Translations under genes and position numbers: made by a program
Notes under the pieces: model-generated
What the model was told of the DNA's origin: nothing
The model's database searches: none
What the model saw: only the letters and a program-made list of their open reading frames with translations
DNA from: Lachnospiraceae bacterium NK3A20
Lineage (GTDB): Bacteria > Bacillota > Clostridia > Lachnospirales > Lachnospiraceae
Length of the DNA stretch: 64,000 bases
Assembly: GCA_900107575.1 (NCBI GenBank)
Contig: FNQX01000007.1
Location: 1 to 64,000 of the forward strand
Direction of reading: 5' to 3'
Part shown: piece after piece, positions 1 through 8,464 of the stretch
How positions within the stretch are numbered: the first letter of the stretch is position 1
How the letters are laid out: each line of letters starts with the position of its first letter

Positions 1-23
1 GATAGCATTCGGACAAAGGGAAG

Positions 24-410
24 TCAATGGTGAATTTTGGGATCGAACTCCTTATTTATCTGGAAAAAGCAGGAGTGATGTCCTGTGTGGCACGCCGCGC
101 CGACCTGATCCACCACGGCGAGCATGGTGTCGAGGTCGCAGTCAAGCGTCAGGGAATGCACGTATTGGAAATGTCCGCTCGTCGCCCCCTTGACCCAGAG
201 CTCCTGCCGCGATCTGGACCAGTAGGTCATGATCCCGGTCTCCAACGTCTTCTCGTAGGCCTCCTCGTTCATGTAGGCGACCATCAGCACTTCCTTCGTG
301 CCGGCTTCCTGTACGACAACCGTCAGAAGGCCCTGGGGATCCTTTTTGAGCTGCTTCCAGGAGAAGGCCGCATTGTGATTCAATTCTCTCTGATCCTTAT
401 TGTCCGGCAT
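24..410 (-). CDS. hisI: Phosphoribosyl-AMP cyclohydrolase
   Basis: This cytoplasmic enzyme hydrolyses the adenine ring of phosphoribosyl-AMP, the third step of histidine synthesis. The 128-residue product is the HisI-only form, with no HisE pyrophosphatase domain at its C-terminus. The family metal sites are visible: DCDLD at residues 90-94 for Mg and CHTGHHSC at 107-114 for Zn. An AGGAAG lies 11 bases before the ATG. It follows hisB by 87 bases on the same strand, so it belongs to the hisZ-G-D-B-I run. hisE and the remaining his genes are not in view and may lie past the left edge. Confidence 0.95.
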   Translation of the reverse strand: MPDNKDQRELNHNAAFSWKQLKKDPQGLLTVVVQEAGTKEVLMVAYMNEEAYEKTLETGIMTYWSRSRQELWVKGATSGHFQYVHSLTLDCDLDTMLAVVDQVGAACHTGHHSCFFQINKEFDPKIHH

Positions 411-497
411 AATATTCAGAACTTCCTATTCTCTAAACTCACTCGATTCGAGAAGGTTCTTTCCTCAGATCACATGGATGTCGCTTCGCGCGAAATA

Positions 498-1094
498 TCA
501 AAGCGTCCCCTTCGTGCTCAGCACATCTTCGATGCGCACATCTATCTGCGTCGCCGTATCGAGCGCCTTGGAGAAAGCCTTGAACATTGCCTCGATAATG
601 TGGTGCGCGTTCGTTCCCGAGAGTACGTGGAAGTGCAGGTTCATGCCTGCCGCGTAGGACAGAGAGTAGAAGAACTCGCGAACGAGCTGCGTATCGAACT
701 CCCCGACCATGGGCGCCGTGATCTTCTCTTCTCCCTCGAAAACAAAATAAGGCCGGTCGCAAAGATCAATGGCACACAGAACGAGGGCTTCGTCCATGGG
801 AAGGATGAAATAGCCGTAGCGTTTGATTCCCTTCTTGTCCCCGATCGCTCTGCGTATCGCCGTGCCCAGCACTATGGCAGCATCTTCGACACTGTGGTGC
901 CCGTCGACGGCAATGTCTCCCTTAACCGCCGCGTCCAGATCGAACAGGCCATGCCGCGCAAAGGCAGCCAGCATATGATCGAAGAACCCGATCCCGGTCG
1001 AGATCTTCGCCCTGCCGGTTCCGTCAATATTCAGATGGATCTTGATATCCGTTTCACCCGTTCTGCGGGCCGCCTCAGCGTTACGTGCTGCCAT
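498..1094 (-). CDS. hisB: Imidazoleglycerol-phosphate dehydratase
   Basis: The enzyme dehydrates imidazole glycerol phosphate to imidazole acetol phosphate in histidine synthesis. The 198 residues match the monofunctional HisB family, without the N-terminal histidinol-phosphatase domain found in enterobacteria. Metal-binding signatures are FFDHML near residue 38, DGHHSVED at 64-71 and NAHHIIEA near 163. The start is fixed by a strong AGGAGG five bases before the ATG; that ribosome site overlaps the hisD stop codon, so hisD and hisB are probably translationally linked. The 87-base gap to hisI holds nothing recognisable. Confidence 0.96.
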   Translation of the reverse strand: MAARNAEAARRTGETDIKIHLNIDGTGRAKISTGIGFFDHMLAAFARHGLFDLDAAVKGDIAVDGHHSVEDAAIVLGTAIRRAIGDKKGIKRYGYFILPMDEALVLCAIDLCDRPYFVFEGEEKITAPMVGEFDTQLVREFFYSLSYAAGMNLHFHVLSGTNAHHIIEAMFKAFSKALDTATQIDVRIEDVLSTKGTL

Positions 1095-1110
1095 GTTTTC
1101 CTCCTAAGAA

Positions 1111-2415
1111 TTAATTCTCCTCGAACCTGACCGCGATGGAGTTGGCATGTGCCGTCAGCTGCTCATTCTCGGCAAAGAGCTCGATGTCCTTCGAATCCCT
1201 TTGGAGTGCGTCCCTGGTGTAGCATATAACACTCGATCTCTTGATGAACTGGTCGACGCCGAGGGGACTGGAGAACCGCGCCGTCGAGTTCGTCGGCAGG
1301 ATGTGGTTCGGTCCCGCGTAGTAGTCCCCGAGCGGTTCGCTGCTCCAGGGGCCGAGGAAGATGGCGCCGGCATTCTTTACCTTCTCCATGGTCTTCCAGG
1401 GATCCTTTGTCACGATCTCCATGTGCTCCGACGCGATCTCGTTCGCCGCGTCGATGAGCTCGTCCATGTTGTCGGATACGAAGATGCGGCCGTAATTATC
1501 CAGTGACTGCCGCATAATATCCGCCCGGGATAGCGTTTGCAGGAACCCGTCAATCTCTTCCGAAACCTTGTCCGCAAGCTCTTTCGACGTCGTGAGCAGA
1601 ATGGAGGATGCCAGCGGATCGTGCTCCGCCTGGGAGAGCAAATCTGCCGCGACGAATCTGGGATTGGCACTCTCGTCCGCGAGGACGAGAATCTCCGAAG
1701 GCCCCGCAACAGAATCAATGCCCGTGATGCCGAACACCGCTTTCTTCGCGAGGGCCACATAGATGTTGCCTGGCCCCGTGATCTTGTCTACTCTCGGAAT
1801 CGTCTCCGTTCCGTACGCCATCGCCGCAATCGCCTGCGCGCCGCCGACCTTGTAGATCTCATCCGCGCCAGCGATATCCGCCGCGACAACGCTTCCCGCG
1901 GGCACCCTGCCGTTTCTGTCCGGAGGCGTGCACATGATGATCTTCTCTACACCTGCCACTTTCGCGGGGATGATGTTCATGAGAACAGAGGAAGGGTAAA
2001 CCGCCCGGCCGCCCGGCACGTAACAGCCAGACACCTGGATCGGTGTCACTCTCTGCCCGAGGATGGAGCCGTCCGGCTGCAGCACCTGCCAGTTCTGTCC
2101 GATTTTCTTTTTCTGTTCTTCGTGATAGGCACGAATGTTGTTCGCCGCCCTTTTCATCACATCGATGAAGGCAGGATCCAGCTCTTCGTACGCCGCTTCG
2201 ATCTCTTCTCTTGTGACGCGCAGCGTCTCCGGCGTCAGGTGGCAGTGGTCAAATTTCTCTTCCAGTTCGATGACAGCCCTGTCACCGCCATCGACCACCT
2301 TTGCTATGATATCATCCACAGCAGCCTGCTGCTCTTTGTAGCTCGCGGGGTTTCTGCCCTTTAAGAGCTGCAGCAGCTCCGTTCTGGTATCCTCATTGAG
2401 ATTCACTGTTATCAT
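1111..2415 (-). CDS. hisD: Histidinol dehydrogenase
   Basis: The enzyme oxidises L-histidinol to L-histidine in two NAD-dependent steps, the end of the pathway. The open frame runs upstream into hisG, but the start MITVNLNED at 2415 gives the usual length (434 residues) and overlaps the hisG stop as ATGA, a typical coupled junction. Family landmarks include the glycine-rich VSGCYVPGG, GAQAIAAMAYGT, the metal-site LSQAEHDP and the C-terminal GPNHILPT segment. It is the third gene of the his run, 16 bases before hisB. Confidence 0.96.
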   Translation of the reverse strand: MITVNLNEDTRTELLQLLKGRNPASYKEQQAAVDDIIAKVVDGGDRAVIELEEKFDHCHLTPETLRVTREEIEAAYEELDPAFIDVMKRAANNIRAYHEEQKKKIGQNWQVLQPDGSILGQRVTPIQVSGCYVPGGRAVYPSSVLMNIIPAKVAGVEKIIMCTPPDRNGRVPAGSVVAADIAGADEIYKVGGAQAIAAMAYGTETIPRVDKITGPGNIYVALAKKAVFGITGIDSVAGPSEILVLADESANPRFVAADLLSQAEHDPLASSILLTTSKELADKVSEEIDGFLQTLSRADIMRQSLDNYGRIFVSDNMDELIDAANEIASEHMEIVTKDPWKTMEKVKNAGAIFLGPWSSEPLGDYYAGPNHILPTNSTARFSSPLGVDQFIKRSSVICYTRDALQRDSKDIELFAENEQLTAHANSIAVRFEEN

Positions 2416-3065
2416 GTCTTCCCCCTCCAGGCCTCCAGTGCCTTCCGCACGTCCAGAATGAACTGGCGTATCCTGTCTGTTTGCATCTGCATGCTCACCT
2501 GATTCACGATCATGCGCGCGGAGAGATCGCACACCGTCTCCAGCACCTCGAGGCCGTTCGCTCGTAGCGTCGATCCCGTCTCCACGATGTCTACGATGAC
2601 GTCGGAGAGACCCACGAGAGGCCCCAGTTCGACAGAACCGTTGAGTTTGATGATGTCGACGGTCTGGTGTTTCGTATTATAGAAATAGTCCCTTGCGATG
2701 TTCGGGTACTTGGAAGCCACGCGGATCATCTCGTGGTGCTGCAGGCGCTCTCTGGCCGCCGCCGGGCCCGCGACGCACATGCGGCATTTGCCAAAGCCCA
2801 GATCCAGTACCTCATAGACGCGACGGTTCTCTTCCATAATGATATCCGAGCCGACAATGCCGATGTCAGCCGCGCCATACTCCACATAGGTCGGCACATC
2901 CGGCCCCTTGGAGAGGAAAAAGTTCATCCGCTGCTCCGCATTCCGGAAAATAAGCTTCCTGGAGTCTTCCTTCATTTCCTCGCAGGAGTAGCCTGCCTTC
3001 TCGAGGAGAGCCATCGTCTTGTCCGCGAGTCGCCCCTTTGTCAATGCGATTGTCAAATCCTGCAT
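2412..3065 (-). CDS. hisG: ATP phosphoribosyltransferase, short-form catalytic subunit
   Basis: It catalyses the first committed step of histidine synthesis, joining ATP and PRPP. At 217 residues it is the short HisG form, which lacks the C-terminal regulatory domain and needs HisZ for activity and feedback by histidine; hisZ lies directly upstream and overlaps it by 13 bases. The family N-terminus (LTIALTKGRLADKT), the PRPP-site region DIVETGSTLRANGL near residue 160 and a family-typical length support the call. A GAGG eight bases before the ATG sets the start. Its stop overlaps hisD by four bases. Confidence 0.96.
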   Translation of the reverse strand: MQDLTIALTKGRLADKTMALLEKAGYSCEEMKEDSRKLIFRNAEQRMNFFLSKGPDVPTYVEYGAADIGIVGSDIIMEENRRVYEVLDLGFGKCRMCVAGPAAARERLQHHEMIRVASKYPNIARDYFYNTKHQTVDIIKLNGSVELGPLVGLSDVIVDIVETGSTLRANGLEVLETVCDLSARMIVNQVSMQMQTDRIRQFILDVRKALEAWRGKT

Positions 3066-4192
3066 GTTGTATCCTCTTGCGCGAGCACTACCCTGCTGCC
3101 TTCCCTTCGCAGTGCTTCCGCTTCCTTCAGCTTCTCTTCGAAGTTCGTCTCGTTCCAGACGATGGTCACCGGCGCATCCGGCACCTGAATTCCGATTTGC
3201 TGCGCCCTGAGTGCCTCGATGAGTGTTTCCAGGCGGATCATGAACCCGATCGCCGGCGCGTCCTTGCCGAACTGTGACAGGAGCGTATCATAGCGGCCGC
3301 CAGTCGCGACGGCATCCCCGACGCCGTAGGTATAGGCCTTGAAAATGATTCCCGTGTAATACTGATATTTCGACAGAAGCGACAAATCGAAGCTCACATA
3401 GCGCTCGACACCGTAGAGCCGCAACACCCGATATACGTCGATCAGCCGCTGCAGCGCGCTCGCGGCCCTCTCGTTCGGCGCCGTCTGCTGCACCTCTTTG
3501 AGATCCTCATCATTTTTCATGAAATCCGCGATCTTGAGGAACTGTTCCCGGTACAGTGGCAGAACCCTGCCGCCTTTTAAGAGTGTCTCCGCGGCGTAGT
3601 AATTCTTGCCGGACAGATATTCGCGCAGCTCTTCCTCCATGTCGTCATCGATCCCGGCGGCGTCGCAGATGCCCTTGAAATATTCGACATTGCCGACCGT
3701 GATCTGGAAATTGGACAGCCCTGCCGACAGGAGCGAGCGGATCAGCATCGCGAGCATTTCTGCGTCCGCGTAGACAGACCTCTCATTCACGAGCTCCGCG
3801 CCGAGCTGCGTACTCTCTTTGAGTTTCCCCTGGAGATTGGAGTTGTTCGTGAAAGCGCTGCCCTCGTAGCAGAACCTTAGCGGCTTCGTCTCCTCCATGT
3901 AGTATTTCGCAGCGCACCGCGCAACGGACGGCGTGAAATCCGGCCGCAGCACCATAGTGTGCCCGTCCTTATCGAAGAACTTGTACAGCTCGTTCGACGG
4001 AATCGTACCAATCTCCTTCGAGAAAACATCAAAGAACTCGAACGTCGGCGTCCTGACAGCCTCATAGCCATAGGAGCGGAACGTGTCCGAGATCAGGCGC
4101 TGCACCGCCTCGTATTCGGCATAATCCCTGCCGTAGTGGTCCCAGACGCCCTCGGGGGTGTGCAGCAGTTTCTGACTCTTACCTTTCGACAT
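3053..4192 (-). CDS. hisZ: ATP phosphoribosyltransferase regulatory subunit
   Basis: HisZ is a catalytically inactive relative of histidyl-tRNA synthetase that forms an octamer with short HisG and confers histidine feedback. The 379 residues show the class II synthetase-like core: MVLRPDFTPSVAR near residue 80 (motif 2 region), RFCYEGSAF, and a C-terminal GGRYDTLLSQFG. It is too short for a HisS because the anticodon-binding domain is missing, and it sits directly before hisG. It is the first gene after the his promoter, with GAGGATAGG just before the ATG. Confidence 0.93.
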   Translation of the reverse strand: MSKGKSQKLLHTPEGVWDHYGRDYAEYEAVQRLISDTFRSYGYEAVRTPTFEFFDVFSKEIGTIPSNELYKFFDKDGHTMVLRPDFTPSVARCAAKYYMEETKPLRFCYEGSAFTNNSNLQGKLKESTQLGAELVNERSVYADAEMLAMLIRSLLSAGLSNFQITVGNVEYFKGICDAAGIDDDMEEELREYLSGKNYYAAETLLKGGRVLPLYREQFLKIADFMKNDEDLKEVQQTAPNERAASALQRLIDVYRVLRLYGVERYVSFDLSLLSKYQYYTGIIFKAYTYGVGDAVATGGRYDTLLSQFGKDAPAIGFMIRLETLIEALRAQQIGIQVPDAPVTIVWNETNFEEKLKEAEALRREGSRVVLAQEDTTCRI

Positions 4193-4275
4193 ATCCTATC
4201 CTCTGAAAATAACAGGCGTCCGCCAGTACCTTTGGCGCCGCCTGCGCAGTTGTTTTCACCGGGGCGTGCTTCACT

Positions 4276-4305
4276 ATGGTAACGTGATATCATGGTAGCA
4301 CGTGA
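4276..4305 (-). promoter_or_regulatory. Direct-repeat operator candidate in the his leader
   Basis: Two near-copies of ATGGTA(n0-2)ACGTGA (plus-strand reading) lie at 4276-4287 and 4292-4305, just downstream of the predicted start site of the his promoter. Spacing and position fit a repressor site, but the regulator is unknown to me. Confidence 0.4.
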
Positions 4306-4316
4306 AACTGAGTGGT

Positions 4317-4345
4317 ATTGTATCGAACGAAACTTCTCTTGTCAA
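4317..4345 (-). promoter_or_regulatory. Sigma-A-type promoter of the his operon
   Basis: On the minus strand, a perfect -35 TTGACA (4340-4345) is followed after 17 bases by TACAAT (4317-4322). Transcription would start near 4310, leaving a leader of about 118 nt before hisZ. No other gene on this strand lies between it and hisZ. Confidence 0.85.
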
Positions 4346-4356
4346 CGCCCAAAGAG

Positions 4357-4890
4357 TTACGTGCGCTCCGTGATGTCCTTGTTGATCATATCGAGGTACG
4401 GCACGAGGACGCCGCGCTCCTTCGGCAGGATATAGGTCTGATCCAGCTCGTCGAAGCGGAAACTCTTGCGCCCGCCGGCATTCATACGGTCCCAGAACGG
4501 CATGAAATGGCGCAGCGGCAGGTAGTAATACACCTCGATCCCCGTGAAATAGATGAGGAAAAAGGCGATACCATCCTGCCGCTCGAAGCGCTGCATGAAT
4601 TCGACCTGATGCGGGTGAATGTTCTGCAGAGAAAATGTCGTCGACTTCGACTCCTTGGCGTCGAAACAGATCGGGTACCCCTGCACCGCCCCAATGTAGT
4701 CGACGGTCGATCTCTGGTCGAAATACGCGAGTGTGATCTGGCTCGACGACTTGTCCATGCGGATCGGCGTGATCGGCGTCGGGATCTTCTGCACGAGACA
4801 CAAGCCCTGATCCATGTAAGTTTCGTTGGTTCGGTTGATCTCTTCTTCTAACTGAGAACCGCGCAGACCGCGGCTGTTCCAGGTTGGCAT
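4357..4890 (-). CDS. recU: Holliday junction resolvase RecU
   Basis: RecU cleaves four-way DNA junctions in recombinational repair and is the Bacillota counterpart of RuvC; ruvA and ruvB also lie in this window. The 177 residues carry the family pattern: N-terminal RGLRGSQLEEEINRTN, then STVDYIGAVQG and CFDAKES (the PD-(D/E)XK core, residues about 61-81), and NIHPHQVEFM with the C-terminal LIYF and FW segments. A GGGAG eight bases before the ATG supports the start. In many relatives recU neighbours a penicillin-binding protein gene; here it stands between the his promoter and a pseudouridine synthase gene. Confidence 0.93.
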   Translation of the reverse strand: MPTWNSRGLRGSQLEEEINRTNETYMDQGLCLVQKIPTPITPIRMDKSSSQITLAYFDQRSTVDYIGAVQGYPICFDAKESKSTTFSLQNIHPHQVEFMQRFERQDGIAFFLIYFTGIEVYYYLPLRHFMPFWDRMNAGGRKSFRFDELDQTYILPKERGVLVPYLDMINKDITERT

Positions 4891-4939
4891 TGCAACTCTC
4901 CCTGATGAATCTGTTCCTTTAATCCGTCCTCCGAAGCGC

Positions 4940-6043
4940 TCATCGGTTCATGATTCTCCGGAAAACAGCAGGCGCCCCGATCTCTATGGTCCTGCCGGAC
5001 AGGTCCTGGAATTCCCCATCCATTTCGGGGAACACAACCCGCACACAGCACAGCAGTTGAGATTTCACGCCAAATGGCGCAGCAGCCAGGTTCATCGCGC
5101 TACTGCCGTATTTGACATCTCCCACGATCGGATGGCGGATGGCGGCAAGGTGTGCGCGCAGCTGGTGCGTCTTGCCGGTCACAAGTTCCGCTTCGAGAAG
5201 GGTTAGGCTTCGATCCTTCGTGTGCATGAGCGGGCGGTAAAGGGTCTTTGTGTAGGCTGTCCCTTCCGTCTGGTTCTTATAAATGCTCACCTTATTTAAC
5301 TTTGTATCTTTGTCCAGATAACCTTCAATGACGCCGGGCTCTCTGAGGTCACCTGCGACCACCATTTGATAGAATTTCCGCAGCGTCCGCTCCCGCAGAA
5401 GCTCCGTCACCCTGCGGCTGCCCTGCAGCGTCTTCGCACAGAGAACCAGACCGGAGGTGTTCCGGTCCAGGCGGTTCGCAACCGATGGAACAAAGTGAAG
5501 GAGATCTTTGTCCGTGATCTGATGCTGCGAGAGGAGGTATCCGATGAACCACTCATTCAGCGACTGGTCAGATGGCTGCGCCTTCTGTGATAAGACACCT
5601 GCGGGCTTGTTCACAACGAGCAGCTCCGTGCCCTCATAGACAATGCGAAGATCGGGATAGTTGGATTGCAGTGTTCGATAAGCTGCAAGATACCTGTCAG
5701 TTGCTGTCCCCGCGGCATTGGTGCGAGAACCTCCAGGGTGATGTTCTTCCTGCGGAGCATCTCGCAAGCGACTCCTTGCCTCATGCGTAAGCTCCCCCGA
5801 AAGTGAGGTTCCGGACATGGACTCCCCAGCGAATTTCGCAAAGGTGTCATCCGACAGGAAGAACTTCGCTACATCCCCCTCGGTGACCAGCTCTCTCCCA
5901 TCCGCCTTCTTATCATTCAGGGTGATGTTCTTCTTGCGAAGCATCTTGTAGACGAAGGCAGTCGTCGCTTCGGGCAGAACCCGCTTGATGTATTTTTCAA
6001 ACCGCTGGCCACGCTCCGCCGCAGTTACCGTCATTTCCTTCAT
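4940..6043 (-). CDS. RluA-family pseudouridine synthase with S4-like N-terminus
   Basis: Members isomerise uridine to pseudouridine in ribosomal RNA. The product has 367 residues: an S4-like RNA-binding part (about 10-70, with YKMLRKKNITLNDKKADGR), a linker, and the RluA catalytic domain from about residue 130, with NRLDRNTSGLVL carrying the catalytic Asp and GKTHQLRAH further on. The linker (about residues 75-125) is low in order and contains a second, out-of-frame copy of a 29-bp stretch from the S4 coding region, suggesting a small internal duplication. The frame remains open, so the gene is probably functional. The rRNA target cannot be read from sequence. Confidence 0.9.
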   Translation of the reverse strand: MKEMTVTAAERGQRFEKYIKRVLPEATTAFVYKMLRKKNITLNDKKADGRELVTEGDVAKFFLSDDTFAKFAGESMSGTSLSGELTHEARSRLRDAPQEEHHPGGSRTNAAGTATDRYLAAYRTLQSNYPDLRIVYEGTELLVVNKPAGVLSQKAQPSDQSLNEWFIGYLLSQHQITDKDLLHFVPSVANRLDRNTSGLVLCAKTLQGSRRVTELLRERTLRKFYQMVVAGDLREPGVIEGYLDKDTKLNKVSIYKNQTEGTAYTKTLYRPLMHTKDRSLTLLEAELVTGKTHQLRAHLAAIRHPIVGDVKYGSSAMNLAAAPFGVKSQLLCCVRVVFPEMDGEFQDLSGRTIEIGAPAVFRRIMNR

Positions 6044-6132
6044 GCTGTCTCTATCTTCATCGGCTGATAATTTTCAGAACCTGTCCTTACCTATACCCAT
6101 CAGGCAAGCTACCATTTTAGGTGGATATCTCT

Positions 6133-6696
6133 TCACAGTGAGATCCGGTAGAACAGCTGCAGGAGCTGCTCGCTTTTTCCACCAGTTCCGGAACTCAGCT
6201 CATTCAGCGTGGAGAGACGACTGATGTACTGATCCACCCGATCAAAGATTTTCACGGTATAACCGTGGAAGTTGTTTTGCTGCATCATTCTGCGAATGTG
6301 CTGCTCCCCGGCTCTCAAGTCGCATTTGGGATCCTCTGTAAGTGCGACAACACTCCCGTCTGCCACGCAGGCGTGACTTAGCGCGAAGTTATGCTTCTCG
6401 CTTGTCAGATAGAGGTCGAAGGCGCCGGGCAGCACGGATCCTGCCGAGGTGATCTTCTCGTACGCTTTCAGAGAACAGCCCCTCGCGCGCAGATACATGA
6501 TCATATTCACAATAAGCTTCGCCGTAGGCAGGCACAAGAGTGCCGCCACGATGGAGAAATAATTCTGGTTGGTTCCGAAATAAGCCCGCGCGCCGAAATA
6601 CACCGCCGCCACAATTCCCAGCATCAGGATCACGAGCACAATCGTGCGCTTCCTGCGGTATGCAAGATATCCGAATTCGCCTTTTGTTCTCTTCAT
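6133..6696 (-). CDS. Small membrane protein of unknown function
   Basis: I do not recognise a characterised family. With the start MKRTKGEFGYL the product has 187 residues: a basic N-terminus, two hydrophobic segments at roughly 18-38 and 45-66 that look like a membrane hairpin, then a soluble domain of about 115 residues (AGSVLPGAFDLYLTSEKHNF and onward). The open frame extends 17 codons upstream, but this start fits better. It lies between a HAD phosphatase gene and the pseudouridine synthase gene on the same strand and may be co-transcribed with them. Confidence 0.7.
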   Translation of the reverse strand: MKRTKGEFGYLAYRRKRTIVLVILMLGIVAAVYFGARAYFGTNQNYFSIVAALLCLPTAKLIVNMIMYLRARGCSLKAYEKITSAGSVLPGAFDLYLTSEKHNFALSHACVADGSVVALTEDPKCDLRAGEQHIRRMMQQNNFHGYTVKIFDRVDQYISRLSTLNELSSGTGGKSEQLLQLFYRISL

Positions 6697-6768
6697 CTCT
6701 TCTCGTATTTGCCTTCCGTACTGTCCTTCTGCCGGCTTGCGACGCAAGGCACAGGGCAGCCGGTTCCT

Positions 6769-7428
6769 TCATTGCCAGTTAATCTCTGTGAAATCGCGGA
6801 TATAGCCGTCGCTGCTGCGTCTCTTCTCCTTGTCCATAGCCTCAGACACCGGATCGTAGACGGCAATGCAGCGCATGCCTGCGTTGTGAGCCGCCGCGAT
6901 TCCATCCGGAATGTCTTCGAAAACAAGACAGGCCGCCGGTTCCACAGAGAGCTCCCTCGCGCATCTGAGATAAATGTCCGGCTGCGGCTTGCCCCGTTGC
7001 ACTTCCGAGCCCGTGACAATGGTATCGAAGAGATCGAACATCCCGCGCGATCTCACTACCTGCTCCACGAGCTCCCTCGAATTGCTGGAAGCGATCCCCG
7101 TGCGGATACCACGCCGCACGCATTCGTGCAGCAGGTCTTTCGCGCCCTTTTTCGGCATGACATCGTGCGTGTAGTGATCCCAGGCCATCTGATTCCAGTC
7201 CGCCTTCATCTGTTCCAGCGAATCTGTAATGCCGAATCTCTTCTGGAAATAGATGGCAGTTTCATGCATACTGATGCCGCCGATATCTGTCTGAATATCC
7301 GCCGGCGCCTTGATCCCGAACCGGTCCAGATATTCGATGTCGATCCGTCTCCAGACCCACATGGAGTCCATAAGCGAACCGTCCAGGTCGAAAATCATCG
7401 CCTGGATATTATTGCCATTCAATACCAT
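6769..7428 (-). CDS. HAD-superfamily phosphatase, beta-phosphoglucomutase-like
   Basis: A cytoplasmic phosphatase or phosphomutase of HAD subfamily IA with 219 residues. Motif I is FDLDGSLMD (nucleophile D14, acid D16), motif II is IASSNS near 113, and motifs III and IV are GKPQPDIYL and VFEDIPDGIAAAHNAGM in the C-terminal half. The alpha-helical cap lies between motifs I and II. Substrate cannot be assigned; many relatives act on sugar phosphates. It has no obvious metabolic neighbour and precedes the small membrane-protein gene by 72 bases. Confidence 0.88.
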   Translation of the reverse strand: MVLNGNNIQAMIFDLDGSLMDSMWVWRRIDIEYLDRFGIKAPADIQTDIGGISMHETAIYFQKRFGITDSLEQMKADWNQMAWDHYTHDVMPKKGAKDLLHECVRRGIRTGIASSNSRELVEQVVRSRGMFDLFDTIVTGSEVQRGKPQPDIYLRCARELSVEPAACLVFEDIPDGIAAAHNAGMRCIAVYDPVSEAMDKEKRRSSDGYIRDFTEINWQ

Positions 7429-7443
7429 AAGCTCATCTTCTCA

Positions 7444-7545
7444 GAACTATTCAGGCTCCATCTCGAAGATTTTCTACGCCTGAGAGCCTGCCGACGCGCT
7501 ACGCGCTGTATCCCGATAGGGATATGGCTACAAGCTCAATAGTTC
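7444..7545. repeat. Palindrome-flanked intergenic element
   Basis: Inverted 8-bp arms GAACTATT (7444-7451) and AATAGTTC (7538-7545) bound a segment with a smaller hairpin TATCCC-GATA-GGGATA (7509-7524). It fills the space between the HAD gene and the terminator of the coiled-coil gene. No coding frame is apparent. Confidence 0.45.
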
Positions 7546-7572
7546 AAAAAAGGGACGGAGTTGCTCCGTCCC
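7546..7572 (-). terminator. Rho-independent terminator after the coiled-coil gene
   Basis: A perfect 9-bp stem GGGACGGAG/CTCCGTCCC with loop TTG (7552-7572) is followed on the minus strand by six T residues (7546-7551). It lies 23 bases beyond the stop of the gene ending at 7596. Confidence 0.88.
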
Positions 7573-7595
7573 GGTCCTCATTGCGATAATATATT

Positions 7596-8450
7596 TCAGC
7601 CTTCGCTGCCTGCGCTCTGCGTCTCATGTGAGGCGGCTGCCTCATCGAGCTGTTGCTGGGCTGCGGCGGCTGCGGCGGCATGCTGCTGGGCTGCAGCTGC
7701 GGCATTGGCCTCTGCCTGCGCCTGCTGGGCCGCGGCTGCGTTCTGCTGTGCCACCAGGGCGTTTCTGTCCTTATGGATCGTGTCCAGATACGTCTGCATA
7801 TCCTGCAAATAAGTCTGGAACGTCGCGTTCGTTTCGCTGATCGCGTTCTGTGTCAGCATCTCGAGATGTCCCAGCATCTCGTCGAGATAGTTCTGTGCAC
7901 GCAGGTTGTAATCGGATACCTGCTGGTTCGCGCCGCTCACGATCCTCTGTGCCTGATCATTGGCATCCGCGAGCATCTGGTTCGCTTCCGCACTGGCCTG
8001 TGCCATGATCTGTGTTGCCTGATCGTTCGCCTGCGCGAGTGTCGTGGCAGCCTGCGCGTTCGCGCTCTCTACCGTTTCCTGCGCCTGCGTGTTGGCGGCA
8101 TCCGCCGTCTGCTGCGCCTGATCGTTGGCCGCGGCGAGCATCTGGTTCGCCTGGTCATAGGCCTGTTTCATGACCTCTTCTTCGTTGATCTGCTGATTCA
8201 TCTGATCTGTGGCACGTTTGATCAGGGAAGCTGCCTTTGCTTTCGCGTCAGCGAAGATCTGGTCTTTCTGCTGTAAGACTTCCTGGTATCTCTCAACCTC
8301 TTCGGGTACGGTATCCCGCAGCTCCTCTACCAGACTGTCGATCCTGTCCCTGTCGACGATGATCTGATCCTTGGAGAGCGGCCTGTATTTGCAAGATTCC
8401 AGGAAATCCTGGATCTCATCAATTTTTCTCTCAATCTTATTGGCACTCAT
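7596..8450 (-). CDS. Repetitive coiled-coil protein beside coaD
   Basis: The 284-residue product is almost entirely helical and rich in Ala, Gln and Asn. A conserved-looking N-terminus (about 1-60, IERKIDEIQDFLESCKYRPLSKDQI) leads into a long coiled coil with repeated QANDQA, ANxQA and AQASAEANQ units (about 85-180), a second helical part, and a tail of poly-Ala/Gln (about 235-275). There is no signal peptide or membrane segment. Genes in this place after rsmD-coaD are often annotated ATPase or DivIVA-like; I see no Walker motif, so a structural or DivIVA-like role is only an inference from the coiled coil. Confidence 0.8.
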   Translation of the reverse strand: MSANKIERKIDEIQDFLESCKYRPLSKDQIIVDRDRIDSLVEELRDTVPEEVERYQEVLQQKDQIFADAKAKAASLIKRATDQMNQQINEEEVMKQAYDQANQMLAAANDQAQQTADAANTQAQETVESANAQAATTLAQANDQATQIMAQASAEANQMLADANDQAQRIVSGANQQVSDYNLRAQNYLDEMLGHLEMLTQNAISETNATFQTYLQDMQTYLDTIHKDRNALVAQQNAAAAQQAQAEANAAAAAQQHAAAAAAAQQQLDEAAASHETQSAGSEG

Positions 8451-8464
8451 ACACCATACCCCTG

